Assembly: GCA_947184155.2 (NCBI GenBank)
Contig: CAMXCT020002327.1
Location: 40,566 to 104,565 of the forward strand
DNA: 64,000 nt
Direction of reading: 5' to 3'
DNA from: Cladocopium goreaui
Taxonomy: Eukaryota > Sar > Dinophyceae > Suessiales > Symbiodiniaceae
Numbering within the stretch: position 1 is the first letter of the stretch; each line of letters starts with the position of its first letter. Shown here in pieces: positions 42,601 through 57,200 of the stretch. Made by a program: the position numbers and the translations under genes. The notes under the pieces were generated by a model, which had not been told where the DNA came from, ran no database searches, and was given only the letters and a program-made list of their open reading frames with translations.

Positions 42601-45600
42601 ATATGTTTTGTAATTTGGGCGCGCGTTGACACAAAATGCTTGAATTCGTCCCATCATGTCCTATCAGTGGATGATTGGCCTGGTGATGCGACTTTTTTCC
42701 TGTGGGGCCAACCTTTGAAGATCATCCGCAAGTATTCAGTCAAAAAAGGTCCAGCCCCTTGAATTTTATTTTTGACACGTGCGCCTCGGCCTCTTGAAGT
42801 CACCTTTTTTGGTTGGTGAAGCTGAACATATGTGGTTGTACCCCTTTTGCAAGGACAAATGTCTTTTCAGAAAAAAAAACGCCTGTTTTGCAATTTGGGC
42901 GCGTTGACACAAAATTCTTGAATTCGTCCCATCATGTCCTATCTGTGGATGATTGGCCTGGAGATGCGATTTTTTTCCTGTGGGCCAACCTTTGAAGATT
43001 ATCCCGCAAGTATTCAGTCAAAAAAAGGTCCAGCCCCTTGGATTTTATTTTTGACACCTGCGCCTCGGCCTCTTCAAGTCACTTTTTTGGTTGGTGAAGC
43101 TGAACATGTGTGTCTGTACCCTTTTGCAAGGACAACTGTATTTTCAGCAAAAAAAACATGTGTTTTGCAATTTGGGCGCGCGTTGACACAAAATTCTTGA
43201 ATTCGTCCCATCATGTCCTATCAGTGGATGATTGGCCTGGTGATGCGACTTTTTTCCTGTGGGGCCAACCTTTGAAGATCATCCGCAAGTATTCAGTCAA
43301 AAAAGGTCCAGCCCCTTGGATTTTATTTTTGACACGTGCGCCTCGGCCTCTTGAAGTCACCTTTTTTGGTTGGTGAAGCTGAACATATGTGTTTGTACCC
43401 TTTTGCAAAGTCATGTAAAGAATCATACCCCCTCAATTAATCACGGTACATTTTTTTCCTGGGGTTTGACATTTAGATATGTTCTAGTAAACTCCCATTT
43501 GATCCATCCACCTTCAAATTCCTGGCGACTAACCTTGGGAATTCTACAAACTTACCCATTATCAGAGTCATTCATGATTGATTTCCTGATGCCTTACATA
43601 CACAGACTGATAGATCAACCCCCCCTCAATCACAACAGACAGAAATTGATTTCCTGCCACTGTACGTCAGGAAGCTTTCAGGAAAAAAAAACTGGGCCTT
43701 TTTTGGTATGATATTTGATTCCTGGCCCCGTATCATGCCCCTGGACCCTCACCCACTGTCTGCTAGATTTTTGGAAAATAGTGTTTTTTACAAAGCGTAC
43801 TGAACCCCCAGGAAAAAAAAACTGGTAGTACAGAGGAGGATATTGTTGAAGAAAACCATACGGAGTTCATAACTGTTCAAAATTAAAATCCAGTGAAGCT
43901 ATCGGATTCAACCTTTTTACAAACCACTGAAATGCATTAAAAAGTATGATCACAACCTTTATGTAGATCCTACCCTCTCCTGTTCGACAGATTGGCCCAG
44001 AGATTTTTTTCCTGTACCCCAACCTTGTTTGGAAAACCATGCAATCCTGGCAAGCAAATCTTCGAAACATATAAAATCCTGTGGTACAACCTTATGTTAC
44101 TAATCCTGCTTTCCTGGCTCCAACACTTGTTTTCCTGAACCCCAACCTTGCGACATCCATTTTTTGATGATTTTTACCTGACTTGGCATTTTTATTCGCC
44201 GAAGTGGAGTCACAGGAAAAAAAAATTACCGGTACAACGGGGGATTCTATTTGCAAGCTATTGGCAGCATTTCTGAGGTCCAGCTTCGTGTTTGCTAGGT
44301 CTTTGCAGCATTTCTGACTACCAGCCTCGCAATTACTAGGTACATACTACCTTTTCGGCGACCTACGCAGCACACATACTCCCTCAAAGTACCCACGTGA
44401 CGCCTACGTGCTGTCCATAGTCATATATGCATGTGCTATGTGTCTACTTCCTATTTACTACCTGTGTACTCTGACAGCATTACATGTGTTTAACATATAG
44501 CGTACCTATCATACATCCCAATGATGCCATGCATACCATACCTACCAGTAGTACCGCACAAGGCCCTGGCGGAAGTTTCAAAAATAGGAAACCTATAGGA
44601 GAGGTTGGTTGTTGTGAATCAGGGATGGCAGAGCGAAGCCACTGATGGACTGAAAGGTGCTTGATCTCTCTCACTCTTTCTCTCTCTTTCTCTGACTATC
44701 TACCTACCTACCTATCTATTTTCTATGTATCTATCTATCTATCGATCTATCTATCTATCTCTCTCTCTCTTTCATCTAATTACCTATCTATCGATCTATC
44801 TATCTACTAGATAGTCTATCTATCTATCTCTCTCTCTCTCTTTCATCTGTCTATCTGTCTATCTGTCTAGCTGTCTACCTGTCTATCTGTCTATCTTTCT
44901 ATCTATCTGTCTGTCTACCTGTCTATCTGTGGTGCAGTGTCATTCAGTGTAATGTAGTGTATTGTAATGTAGTGTAGTGGAGTGTAGTGGAATGTAGTGT
45001 AGTGTAATATAGTGTAGTGTAGTGTAATTTAGTGTAGTGGAGTGTAGTTGTGTAGTCGTAGTTGTAGTTGTAGTGTAGTGGAGTGTAGTGTAATGTAGTG
45101 ACGTGTTGTGAAAGGTAGTGTAGTGTAGTGTTATGTAGTGTACTGGAGTGTAGTGTAGTGTAGTGTAGTGTAATGTAGTGTAGTGTGATGTAATTTAGTG
45201 TAGTGGAGTGTAGTGGAGTGTAGTTTTGTAGTTGTAGTTGTAGTTGTAGTGTAGTGTAGTGCAATGTAGTGAAGTGTAGTGGAAGGAAGTGTTGCGTAGT
45301 GTGATGTAATTTAGTGTAGTGGAGTGTAGTGGAGTGTAGTTTTGTAGTTGTAGTTGTAGTTGTAGTGTAGTGTAGTGCAATGTAGTGAAGTGTAGTGGAA
45401 GGAAGTGTTGCGTAGTGTAATGTAGTGAAGTGTAGTGGAAGGTAGTGTAGTGTAGCGTAATGTAGTGTAGTGGAGCGTGGTGTAGTGTAGCGTAATTTAG
45501 TGTAATGGACTGTAGTGGTGTCTATTGTAGTGGAATGCAGTTGTGTATTTGTAGCTGTAGTTGTCGTGTAGTGGAGTGTAGTGTAGTGTAATGTACTGAA

Positions 45601-48204
45601 GTGCAGTGGAAGGTAGTGTAGTGTAATGTAGTGTAGTGGAGTGTAGTGTACTGTAATGTAGTGTAGTGTAATTTACTGTAGTGGAGTGTAGTGGAGTATA
45701 GTGGAGTGTAGTTGTGTAGTTGTAGTTGTAGTTGTAGTGTTGTGTAATGTAGTGTAGTGTAGTGGAGTGTAGTGGAGTGTAGTGTACTGTAATGTAGTGT
45801 AGTGTAGTGTAATTTAGTGTAGTGGAGTGTAGTGGAGTATAGTGGAGTGTAGTTGTGTAGTTGTAGTTGTAGTTGTATTGTAGTGTTGTGTAATGTAGTG
45901 TAGTGTAGTGTAGTGGAGTGGAGTGTAGTGGAGTCTAGTGTACTGTAATGTAGTGTAGTGTAGTGTAATGTAGTGTAATTTAGTGCAGTGGAGTATAGTG
46001 GAGTGTAGTTGTGTAGTTGTAGTTGTAGTGTTGTGTAATGTAGTGTAGTGTAGGGGAGTGTAGTGGAGTGTAGTATACTGTAGTGTAGTGTAGTGTAATT
46101 TTGTGTTGTGGAGTGTAGTGGAGTGTAGTTGTGCAGTTGTGTACTTGTAATTGTAGTGTAGTGTAGTGGAGTGGAGTGTAATGTAGTGTAGTGGAGTGTA
46201 GTGTAATGTAGTGTAGTGTACTGAAGCGAAGCGAAGCGACATCTGAACCTCCAAAAGTGGTCCGAACCCCTAGTGTTTTGAACATTTTGACTTCGAAATG
46301 TGCTTCGCGCCACAACGGCGTGCACTTTTTCGACATCTCAACTTCCAAAAGTGGTCCGAGAATGGTGTGTTTTGTACATTTTGACTTCAAAATGTGCTTC
46401 GCGCCACAACGGCGTGCACTTTTTCGACATCGGAACTTCCAAAAGTGGTCAAATCCCCGGTGTTTTGAACATTTTGACTTCGAAATGTGCTTCGCGCCAC
46501 AACGGCGGGCACTTTTTGGACATCTCAACTTCCAAAAGTGGTCCGAACCCCTCGTGTTTTAACATTTTGACTTCGAAATATGCTTTGCGCCACAACGGCG
46601 TGCACTTTTTCGACATCTCAACTTCCTTTTTTGCAGCCTGATACTCTGAGTGCCGCGCGCGAAACTCAGCAAGGCAACGAAAGCACAATTAATCAGCGAA
46701 AGCAGGAAATGATCTGGGGAATATCAATGGACCGACAGGACACACCAGGACCTCTACCAGAGGGAGACCCACCAGAATAGCCAATTTGAGCAGAAGAATG
46801 AACACTTAGGAAAGTGACTTTGTGAATAGAGACGGGTTTGAACAACCCAACAAAACCACTCAACCTCCCAAAATGGAGGTCGCGGAGATTCATGCAATGA
46901 TGATATGAAGTGAATTTTCCTTTGCAGAAACGGCGAAAACGGGTCTGAATTGATTCAAAAGTGGCCTGGTGCATAAATTGACTAACAAACAACATCTCCC
47001 ACACCTTTCTTTTCTTCCACTAACTATGTTCCCCGACCCCTTCGAGATCACCCCATCTTGGCCACAGCTCCAGCATGGTCCAGCTACCCTAACATCGCCC
47101 GACCCCACCGCGCGGCAGCTCAAACGGGCGCCTGTGCACCGACATCACCGATGCTGTTGTCGATGAGGCCAAGCTTCTGCAGACTGCGGTTTTCCTTCAG
47201 TCCCTGCCCCAAGGCCTGGCCGTCTCGGGGCGACAGCATCGAGATGGATTCCCTTTTTCTGAAGCCAAGGCACAGGAACAGATCCGGGGGAAATCTACAG
47301 GTGGGGCTCGTCAAACCAACATCAAGCAGATGGGAATCACCAGGCGGTAGGGAACTATCACTTCTAAATCTGTTAATTACAATATTGCTGTCCAAGAGAA
47401 AACGCAATGGTTCGTTCCACACAGATGTGCAGGCGTAAAACAGATGAATCTGGTAGTGTCTGGCATTGGCTCTGATCTTGTGCCGGATGAATGACCGAAG
47501 AAAACTCATACGGTTGCTCAACCTGCAGTTGCCAATATCTACAGTTGCACAGTTTCTGACCGAACCACTCTCTCTGTAAATTCTCCAAAATCCTTCGACA
47601 TTTCAATCATATGTCAAATGGTCAAATAGTCAAATAGTCAAATCTTTTTGCTCTTTAAATCTCTGGGCAATTTTGTGCAAAAATGGATCAAACGATATTT
47701 CAAGCTTGCAAGGTTGCAGAAAAGATGAACTGTGCTACCCATGAGATTGAACTCTAAGGCTGAATACGATCGGCAGTTAGTGGGGTGCAAACTGGAGCCT
47801 CTTACTCTTTGCTACCGTTTGCTATCAGAGCTCAATGGCCCATTGTGAGTCAGTAGTGCACATGAATTATGCAAAATGTGAGAAAAATGATCGAAATTCA
47901 ATTCAAAACAATGCTCGAATGACAAAAATCCACTCTCCAGAAAGTGATTAGATAATTAAATGTGAAGAGGACATATTTCGCATGCAGTGATTTAACTATC
48001 TAATAATTAAATATTTCTGTAAATTGGGAACCCAAACCATCAAATTAAAAAATGACTGTGTTGAGAGTAACTCAGCTAGCTACCGCTAGCTTTCGTGATC
48101 ATCACGCTCTTCTTCATCTTCATCATCATAATCATCATCATTTTCTTCAACTTCATCATCAGTTTTTCTTTTTCTTTTTCATCAACCATGCCCGTATCAT
48201 CATC

Positions 48205-48235
<31 letters not shown>

Positions 48236-51200
48236 GTTTTTTCTTCTTCAACATCCTCACTTTTATACATCTACAAAAAGAAATTTATGTATACAGGTGT
48301 AGATGCAAACATGAATCTTACTGACAGGCGTTCAAGCGCAGATTCAAATTCAAAGACGCAGGTTGACAGAATTTTCTTTAACACAGCTACCAAACGAATA
48401 TATGCCATATGCAGGTGTAGTGCGGAAGATATATAGATCCAGGCGGAAATCCTTTTTTTGGAAACGAGAAGTGGGTAGATGCAGGTGTGATGTGGCAGAT
48501 GTAAAGACGCAGGTGGAAATCAATTTCCTACAGACACCTACAACCTTGATTCTAACTTTTCTCTTCGAGCGGCAGGGCAGCGTGGATTGATGTCCACGAA
48601 ACGCAACCCGTTCGCACGAAATGTCGATCGTCATACATTGAGGTAAAATTGCGATGTGGGTTTGTCCTGGGCCAACCCTTTCCCACGACATGCGTCTCGA
48701 CCATCAAAAGCTGTGCTGAAACTTTGATTTTGCATATGCGTGCTGAACTCTTTGCGCCGTACGCATGTCCGCCACAGTAAATAATTCAGTAGTATGTCTG
48801 TGCGAAAATGCCCGTAGCTAAAAACCCTTCGTGCACATGCATTCCTTTGTAAAAGCACCTCTGTTTGTTTTGGTTTCTGTGTAAAATTGCTCAGTGTAAA
48901 ATCATCTCTCTGTAAAAGTATTTGTGTGTAAAAAGGCATTTCTCTCTTCTGTGCGAAGGTGTCTCTGTGTAAAAATATCGCTGTGTAAAAGCATGTGTGA
49001 TCAAAGGCATCCCTGTGACGCAAAATCAACACCAGCGTGTACAAGTATTTGCATGTAAACGTGCCTGCCACTGTGTGTCAAAGTGCCTCTATGTAAAAGT
49101 GCTTGCGTGTAAAGGAATCTCAGCGTAAAAGAATGTGTGCGAAAAGCACTGTGTACTGTTGACGTATTAACATGTAAAAACACCTGTGTAAAAGCATCTC
49201 TGTGTAAAGGTACCTGCGTTAGCAAAATCATCTCTGCGTAAATATATATATATATATGTATCTTAAAGCACCCGTGTGTAAAAGCATCTCTGTGTTGAAA
49301 GTATCTCTGTGTAAGAGCACCTGTAACTAGAAGCATCTCTTTGATTCCCACATGGCTTGAACCCTCCCCCAAGTCGTGGATTCCAGCCTCACCCATGTAA
49401 GAGTACCTCTTCCTAGATGCGTCCTAGTGTACAAGCACCTGTATGTAAAAGCATCTGTCCGTAAAAGTATCCGTGCAAAAATCCTTTTTGTAAAAGTGTA
49501 TGTGTCTAAAAAGACGCCTTTGTACACATGTTTTTCTGTGTGAAGAACATATCTGCGTAAGAGTATTTAATGTAAAATCTTCTGCGTGTAAAAACTAATT
49601 TGTGTCAAAAGAAACCCCGTGTAAATGCACGTGCGTGTAAAAGCACTCCTCTGTAAAAGAATCGCTGTGTAAAGGCATCTACGTGTAGAAGTGCCCACGT
49701 GTCTGTGTGTAAAAGCTCTTTTTTGTATAAAAGCATCCCTGTGTAAAAACACCTGCGCATGAAGGTATTTGCGTGTAAAACCATCCCTGGGTAAAAGCAT
49801 GTGTATGTGTAAATGCCGGTGTGAAAACATGTCTTTGTGAAAGCACTTCTGTGTGAAAGTATCGGTGTACCATATGTTGGTCGTTTGCTGTTAGAATCTC
49901 TAAGCTACGTAGCAGTTGCCGCAAAATTGCTCGGTTTTTGCAGCATTCTGCAGCTAGCACCCGTACATTGCATGGCTTGACATCAGTTCATTGCACGGAG
50001 CTTTGCCATCGAGTAATTTTTGCAGCAGTGCAAAGCTAACATCGGCAAATCGCATGATAGTTGCAAGATATGGGATCATATCTGCAAACTGTGCTGTGAT
50101 GTTCACGGCGCTCTGAAGAAAAAAATCTGTACACTGTATATAGAATGTTCGCAGTTTTTAGAAACCAAAAACTATCACTTGCACAGTATGTGCAGCATTT
50201 TAGTGCGTCGCATAGTCTTGGCAATATTTGCAACTATCATTGGTAAACCGCATGGCATGCGCAGTATTTTGAAATTGACGTCTGTCAATTGGATGCTACT
50301 CTTACAACTTTCTTGAAGTTATCATCTGCAGATTGCACAACGTGGCATGGTGTTTGCAGCATGTTGCGGCTAACATCTGTAAACTGCACGGTCTTTGCCA
50401 CATTTCGAAACCAACATTTGCGAATTTCTTCGGACCTGCAACTCTTTGAAAGTAACATGTGCACATGGGAAAGTGCACGCAGCATTTTGGAGCTAGGCCT
50501 TCATTTCTTTCTTCCTGCCGTCCTCCTTCCTTCCTTCCCTCCCTCTCTCTTTCTTTCCCTTCCTCCTGTGAGGATTATGTCCTTCTTTCTTTTCCTATTA
50601 GTTTTTCTATTCTAATACCTTTTTCCTTTGATACATTTGCGCGAGGGTCTCAGTGCAAGCGTAGCATGCAACAGGCATGTCAACTCCTCGGATGAGGTGA
50701 GCAGCCCACTGCCCTGGTTGCTGCATGGACTGAGGTAATGTCCGCAGTTGCTTCGGTAGAAGCATCATAATTAGTCCGTAAGTTACTCCATAACTTCATA
50801 ACATACGTCAACATCTGTCCCTCCCCCCATTTCAACTCAAACTTGCAAACGCAAGGTCGTCGTCACATCGTCATCGTCTTCGTTGTCGTCATCGTCATGG
50901 TCCTCATCCTCATCATCATCATCATCATCACCGTCGTCGTCGTCGTCGTCATCATCATCATCATCATCAACATCATCGTCATCGTCATCGTCATCACCGT
51001 CGTCGTCGTCGTCACCGTCGTTGCCGTCATCGCCGTCGTCGTCATGACAACAGCATGCAACCGTTGAAGACTACCTGGTGCATGGCACAACCAACGGACC
51101 ACCAACACAACCGCCCCGACACCACCAACACGACGCCACCAAGATACGACCAAGACACCGTGAACACCTTGAATCAACATGGAAGCCGCTGAGACACCAC

Positions 51201-54200
51201 CAAGACACCACCGAGACCAGCAACACCACCGAGACATCATCGACGCACCACCGAAACACCAACACGACCGAGACCCCACCGAGACACCACCAAGACGCCA
51301 CCGAGGCACCACCGAGACACAACCACAAGACACCACCCAGACACCACCAGACACCACCCAGACACCACCAAAACACCACCAAGACACCACCGAGACACAA
51401 CCGAGACACCACGAGACACCACCGAGATACCACCGACAGACCACCGAGACACCACGGACACCACCGAGGCACCACGGATGCCACCAAGACACCACCAAGA
51501 CACCACCAAGACACCACCGAGACACCACAGCGAGACATCGTCGAGACACCACCGAGACACCACGGAGACACACCAAGACACCACCAAAACACCACGGACA
51601 CTGAGACACCACTAAGACACCACCGAGACCCCACCGAGACACCACCAAGACATCACCGAGACAGCGCGGACACCACCGAGACACCACCAAGACACCACCG
51701 AGACACGACCTAGACACCACCGAGATACCACCGAGACACCACCAAGACCCCACCAAGACACCACCAAGACATCACCGAGACAGCGCGGACACCACCGAGA
51801 CACCACCAAGACACCACCGAGACACGACCGAGACACCACCGAGATACCACCGAGACACCACCAAGATACCACCGAGACACCACCGAGACACCACCGAGAC
51901 ACCACCAAAACCGCCAAAACACCTATGAGACACCACCAAGACCAGGCCGGCAGCCGTAAACCCGACAGCGCCCATCCGCCTTTAGAGAACAACCCCAAGC
52001 TATCGCTATTGAGGAAGTATAGGTGTTATGATTTTTAGCTTTTCGGTTTGCAACGTGGAAAGAAACAAAATAGTTCTCAAGTTCACTCAAGTAGTAATTT
52101 GTGGCCTTGGTTTGGTTTTTAGTTGATGGTTTGGTTCATGTACTGACGAGAAACAATTTCTGCGTCTTGTGCCATGGTCATTTGCGTTTACATGAATTTC
52201 CATGCTGGCTATATTATTCCCAAGTCATTGTTTCAAACTGTCGTGATCTGTGTGCTGTTGCTGGGGCTGCCAGCGCCAGTGTGTCTGGCTGAGGCCAGCG
52301 TCAGAGGCGTTGTCTGAAAAAACTGGTTTCCATCGAAGAGGGTATGCCTATGCCTTCATCTTCACACAAGGCGGGTTGCTTACCCCGTTGGTTTCTTCAA
52401 CAAAAATACATCTGAACGTATACATGATGTAGTGTACAGCAATACCACTCCATCCCGACCCATTGGATTGATCACACCGTTGCACTGTGCCCTTTTGTCA
52501 AACAGGATGAAAAACAGAGCTAATGGGTGTATATTATATATATATACACGTATATAGTGTAGATTGATAGATGCATGTAATTCCTTGAGGGGCATTGTCC
52601 GCTGAGCTGACGGTATATTACAATACCATGTTGCCTTTTGAAATAGATTAAAATGTTGCTTTAAAGAAGCTAGAAATCAGCGACCGCAATCAATCTCCAA
52701 CTACCCAAAATCCGCTGCAGAAAACCTGCTGCATCACCTGAATTTCATGCATGCACACCGGGGATACTACTATATGATCTGTGACACCTGTTCCCTTCCA
52801 CTCTGTGGCATACAGTTTTTCAAATGTATGATCTTCCCCTTTGCGGGTCAAGAAAGGTACAGGCAGAGACAAGTGAGACACATCGCCCCAAACTAGCCTC
52901 GAGTAGGGAATCAACCGCGAGACAAATGAGAGATAAACAACTACTTGGTTTGAAGATAGCCGCGGGCTCAATTTCTTCAATATGTAACTAGATGGACAAA
53001 ATGAGTCTGGTCGCTCATGTGATCTTGCATAGTGTTTAGAAAGGCTATACCGTATTATCCCAATCATTCCCTGCCACGGGGTACCCCCCTAATTACTGAA
53101 CCAGTGTTTATTAATCCGGGGCACGTGGGTCTGGGTCTGCCTCAACCGCGTGCACTGTATCTTCTTCTGTGCGAAAAAAGAAGCTAGCAGTTATGTTATG
53201 ACTTAAAACGTCTCTGCTTGCTTTTACGTTTACGTTGTGCAAGAAGTGCAGAAACTGCAGGCATCACTTGTGACTAAACCATCCAGCGCAAATGTTTCCA
53301 GTTGTGAAAGAATTCAAATCGTTTCAATGACATTCAAGTAGCCACACATATCTCACCAAGAAGGCACCAAGACACACGGGCCTACAACGTCTCCCACACG
53401 CTTCCTTTTTTCCTCACAAACTTCACCATCCAACCCCTTGGACATCCCCCCAGCCGGGCGCCTTAGCACCGGCATCGCCGATGCTGTTGTTGTAGAGGTA
53501 AAGCCTCTGCAAACTGCGGTTTTCTTTGAGCCCTTCTCCCAAGGCCTGGCCGTCTCGGGGCAACAGCATCGGGATGGACTCCCTTTTTCTACGGCCAAGG
53601 CACAGGAACAAATCCGGGGGAAATCTACAGGTGGGGCTCGTCCCAAACCAGCATCAAGTGAATGGGAATCAATTGGAAATCTTTCACAGGCAGGTTGGCA
53701 AAAAAAAATTGTGTTTAATTTCCAACATGCGTTCACCGGAAGAAAACGACCTGGCTTGTGCGGTGGCACAGTATTTGAATTGTGCGGTGGCACAGCTTCT
53801 GACCAGACCATGCCAAACCACTCCCTTTAAATCCTCCATAATCATAGGACCCAGGACATGTTCAAAATATGTCGAACGTTTGTGCTCTTCGCGTGTCACT
53901 AGGAAGGTGTGAAAATGTGTGAAGTATCACAGGCCCACAGCATCTGCTAGTCTAGATCAGATCTTAAGAGGGGGATGCACTAAGCCCGTGAAATTGCCGC
54001 ATAAACAGTGTTGTTCAAAAATCACAGTGCAAATCCTTTGGTGCCTTCTGAATTCATTTCGCTGCCAGTGCGACAGCAGGTCGAAAGTCTATGCCAGAAT
54101 TCTCATCCCAATGCAGGGGCCGCAAGTCAAGGAATCAACATATCTAGAAATGTTCCATAATCTTCAGAAAGTATTGCACTCTTTTCAAAGAGGTGCGGAA

Positions 54201-57200
54201 CTCTTTTCAAGGAGATATTGCACACACTTATATCACGCTTTAGTCCAGATATCATACATAAAAGGGTCTATGTTCAAACAATGTTTCATTGTCAACAAAA
54301 TGCAGCCTTTTTGAGAAGTTCTACGCATTTGAAGATCATTTGAAGTAAACATTGCACAACATTTTATACACATGGTCTGCCAGGAATGCCGGGCATAGAA
54401 TCATAAAGTCATTAATTTTGAAACAGTGCTTCCCCCTTTCAATGCGTGGATCCACCCTTTCAAAGTAAGTTTGCTCATGACAAAGCTCTCTTTGAAGGTA
54501 CTACTGTGCTCATTTCAAAGAGGTGCTGGACTAAAGAGAATGCGCAAGAGAGACCACACTTCTTCAAGGAATCAAATCCCATTTACCTATGTTTGCCTTG
54601 TACAGAAAGCTTGTGTTGTAAATAAATCAGCTCAAATCATGGGATGTGGGGTCACTATGTGGGAGGAAAGACCAATGTTGGCAAACCAACATCAAGCAAG
54701 CGGATGAATCGCCATGTGGAAAGAACAATCACTTCCAAAAAGTCTAACAAAAATAAGCCTCAGTGGTATCCCCAACCGCCGCGATGTTTTATTGTTGAAA
54801 AAACTTTCTGAAGCGTGCTGCAAAGCCAAGCGCTGGAAACACCCCACCTGCGTTTCCGTGCGGTTTGGTTTGTTCCACACAGATTTGCCTGATTTGCACA
54901 CGCGGAACACAATCTGGCACTTGCTCTGTTCTTTGGCTCTGTGAATGACCAAAGGAGAGCGTATGCAGTTGCTCAACGCATGGTTGCCAAACTTTACAGT
55001 GGCACAGCTTCTCACCACATCGCATTTTCATTACATTCAAAATCTCACCTAAGTTCTTATTCAGACCATCCCGGAGATGTGCAACCACGGGCACGCGCAC
55101 ACAACGGAGCTAGTAAGCCTGCTGACGTGCAATGTCGTGCAGAAGCAAATCAAAACAAAAAAACACCGTGCCAAAGAAATATGTTCTGTTGACCAGCGTC
55201 TGGCTGGACGGCGAAGCCGATGATTTCAAACATTTCCACAAACTGAAAAGATTCGAACAGCTCAGATACTGGGTGATCTTATTGAATACATCCCATCTGA
55301 ATCCTGAACTTTCAAAATTTTCAAGATTCGCCGCTTCGGCACGGAACTCCACGGCACCTCTCAAGGTTTCGGTGGGAAATTCATCCCATCCCTTCCCGAG
55401 TCTTCGGGACTCTTCCGGTGCAGCGGTGCCTCGGCGCCTTCGGCTCCGATCTCGCTGCTGTCGAGGTTAAGCTCCTCTGTCGTGGTGTGCTTCATGGCCT
55501 CCGCCACCACCTGCAGCTCCGAGACAGGCGCGAGACAGCGCCCCCCAGGTGCAGAGGGTGTGCCGTTCGTATCGTATAACTAACAACCCCCAAACATTTC
55601 CCCCTGCGAAACACTGGTTCAAAAGTTGAAACCATCTTCGTCACCTTCTGCTACAGGAGCCAAATACGTCCCTGCAAATATATGATCCAACTACTATTAT
55701 CACTATATATAATTTATATAATTATAACTTACAACTAACTAATTATAACTATAATGATAACTATAATGATCATAACTAGTCATAACTAATTCATACATCT
55801 AAATCACCTCATGGAAGGTATGGGGCGCACCGATCGGATTTGGAAAAGGCCAATGCAGCAATACATAGCCTTTACATGCCTTAGCATACTGATTCGCTTC
55901 TTAGTTGGATAGAATCCCAGAATTGTGCACACATGACTCTGTCTGGGTACAAATCGAGAATGCATGCATAATACTTCAATATCCACTTTCAGATCATGCC
56001 ACCAATATCCACCAATGATGGTATTGAGTATTGAGCGTTCCATGGATAAATCCTCCAAAATCTCACAGTGATAAAATCACCAGGCCCTCAACACCTCCCA
56101 TGGCTTGGCACCTTGGCACCAGAATTGCCGATCTTCCGGGTGGAGAGATTGCACTCGGCCTTCGAACTGGGCCCCAAAGGAAAGGCCCTGGACCCCGTGA
56201 GATGCTCCAACTGGGCACCGTTGTCCCCTTCGAAGATCCCGCTGGAAAGCTGCCATCCCACCGTGCTTCGGACACATCGACTCCCCGGAGCCCCCCCGCT
56301 GCGCTGGCCTCCCCGGACACCAACATCTCAGCAATGCCCTGCGACGCCACGAGCTCCCCCTCACTGAGCTTGTTGAGCTCCTGCGCTGGGATCCATCCTA
56401 TGCAAATCGCAACTCATACATTATCATACATTGAAATTGCAAATATCCGGAATGTCCCAGATATGGATTCAATATCTTTTTTTGCAGATATCTGTCGCTG
56501 ACATGCGAATTTGAAAGGAGAATCGATGGGACTCTTCAACTTGAAGCTTTCACAACTGGCAAGGCAGCTCCGTCACACGTTCAAGAACGCCAAAATCTCG
56601 AAATGTGCAACGCTTCTGTGTCCCAGTTCCAAGAGTCCATCCGATTCCTGAAGCATGCAGCATGGGTGTCTCAGAGAATTGGGTCCTGGAAGTTGCAGTG
56701 CTCCAGCAGGAACCGAAGATGCAGCATCATCCGCTGGAAAACCTGAATGTCTTCTCCAACTTCTGCCTGTGCAGGTCTGGCAAGAAGCAAGGGCACGAGC
56801 TTAACGAATTCCGAATAGGACATGACACAGAATCTCATGCCGAGACCGGAAGTTTGATTGACACCATCATGGAAGGAGTTTGGTTCGCAAGTCGCTGAAC
56901 TCATTAGGTTCTGAAATATGTATCTCTAGGCTTTATCAAACTACAAGAGGTGATCAACTCAAGATATGGCACATCGCAGATTGCAGATTCATTTTCTGTA
57001 AAGATCTATAAAGCAGGTTGTTCAAACCTTTCTTTGAAGAAGCGTATGCTGCTACTGTGGGCAGTTGTCTACTGAATATGATGGAGACACTTACACCGAG
57101 AGGACCCGAGCCGGCACACAGGGTCAACAAGGAGGGGCATTGTGGCGTGTGACCTTGCCACAAGTAAGGACATTTGCCAAGGGAATTAAGAGTGGAATTC

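Noticed and set aside
45522..46325. 267-codon open frame on the minus strand
   Set aside because: It lies wholly in the TAGTG satellite and reads a monotonous Leu-His-Tyr-Thr repeat; a composition artefact.
46257..46641. Open frames across the 93-bp repeat
   Set aside because: The period is divisible by three, so frames stay open in both directions; no start context, no domain.
50863..51756. 297-codon and overlapping open frames on both strands
   Set aside because: They follow from the TCA/TCG and ACCACCGAGAC tracts, with equal openness in several frames.
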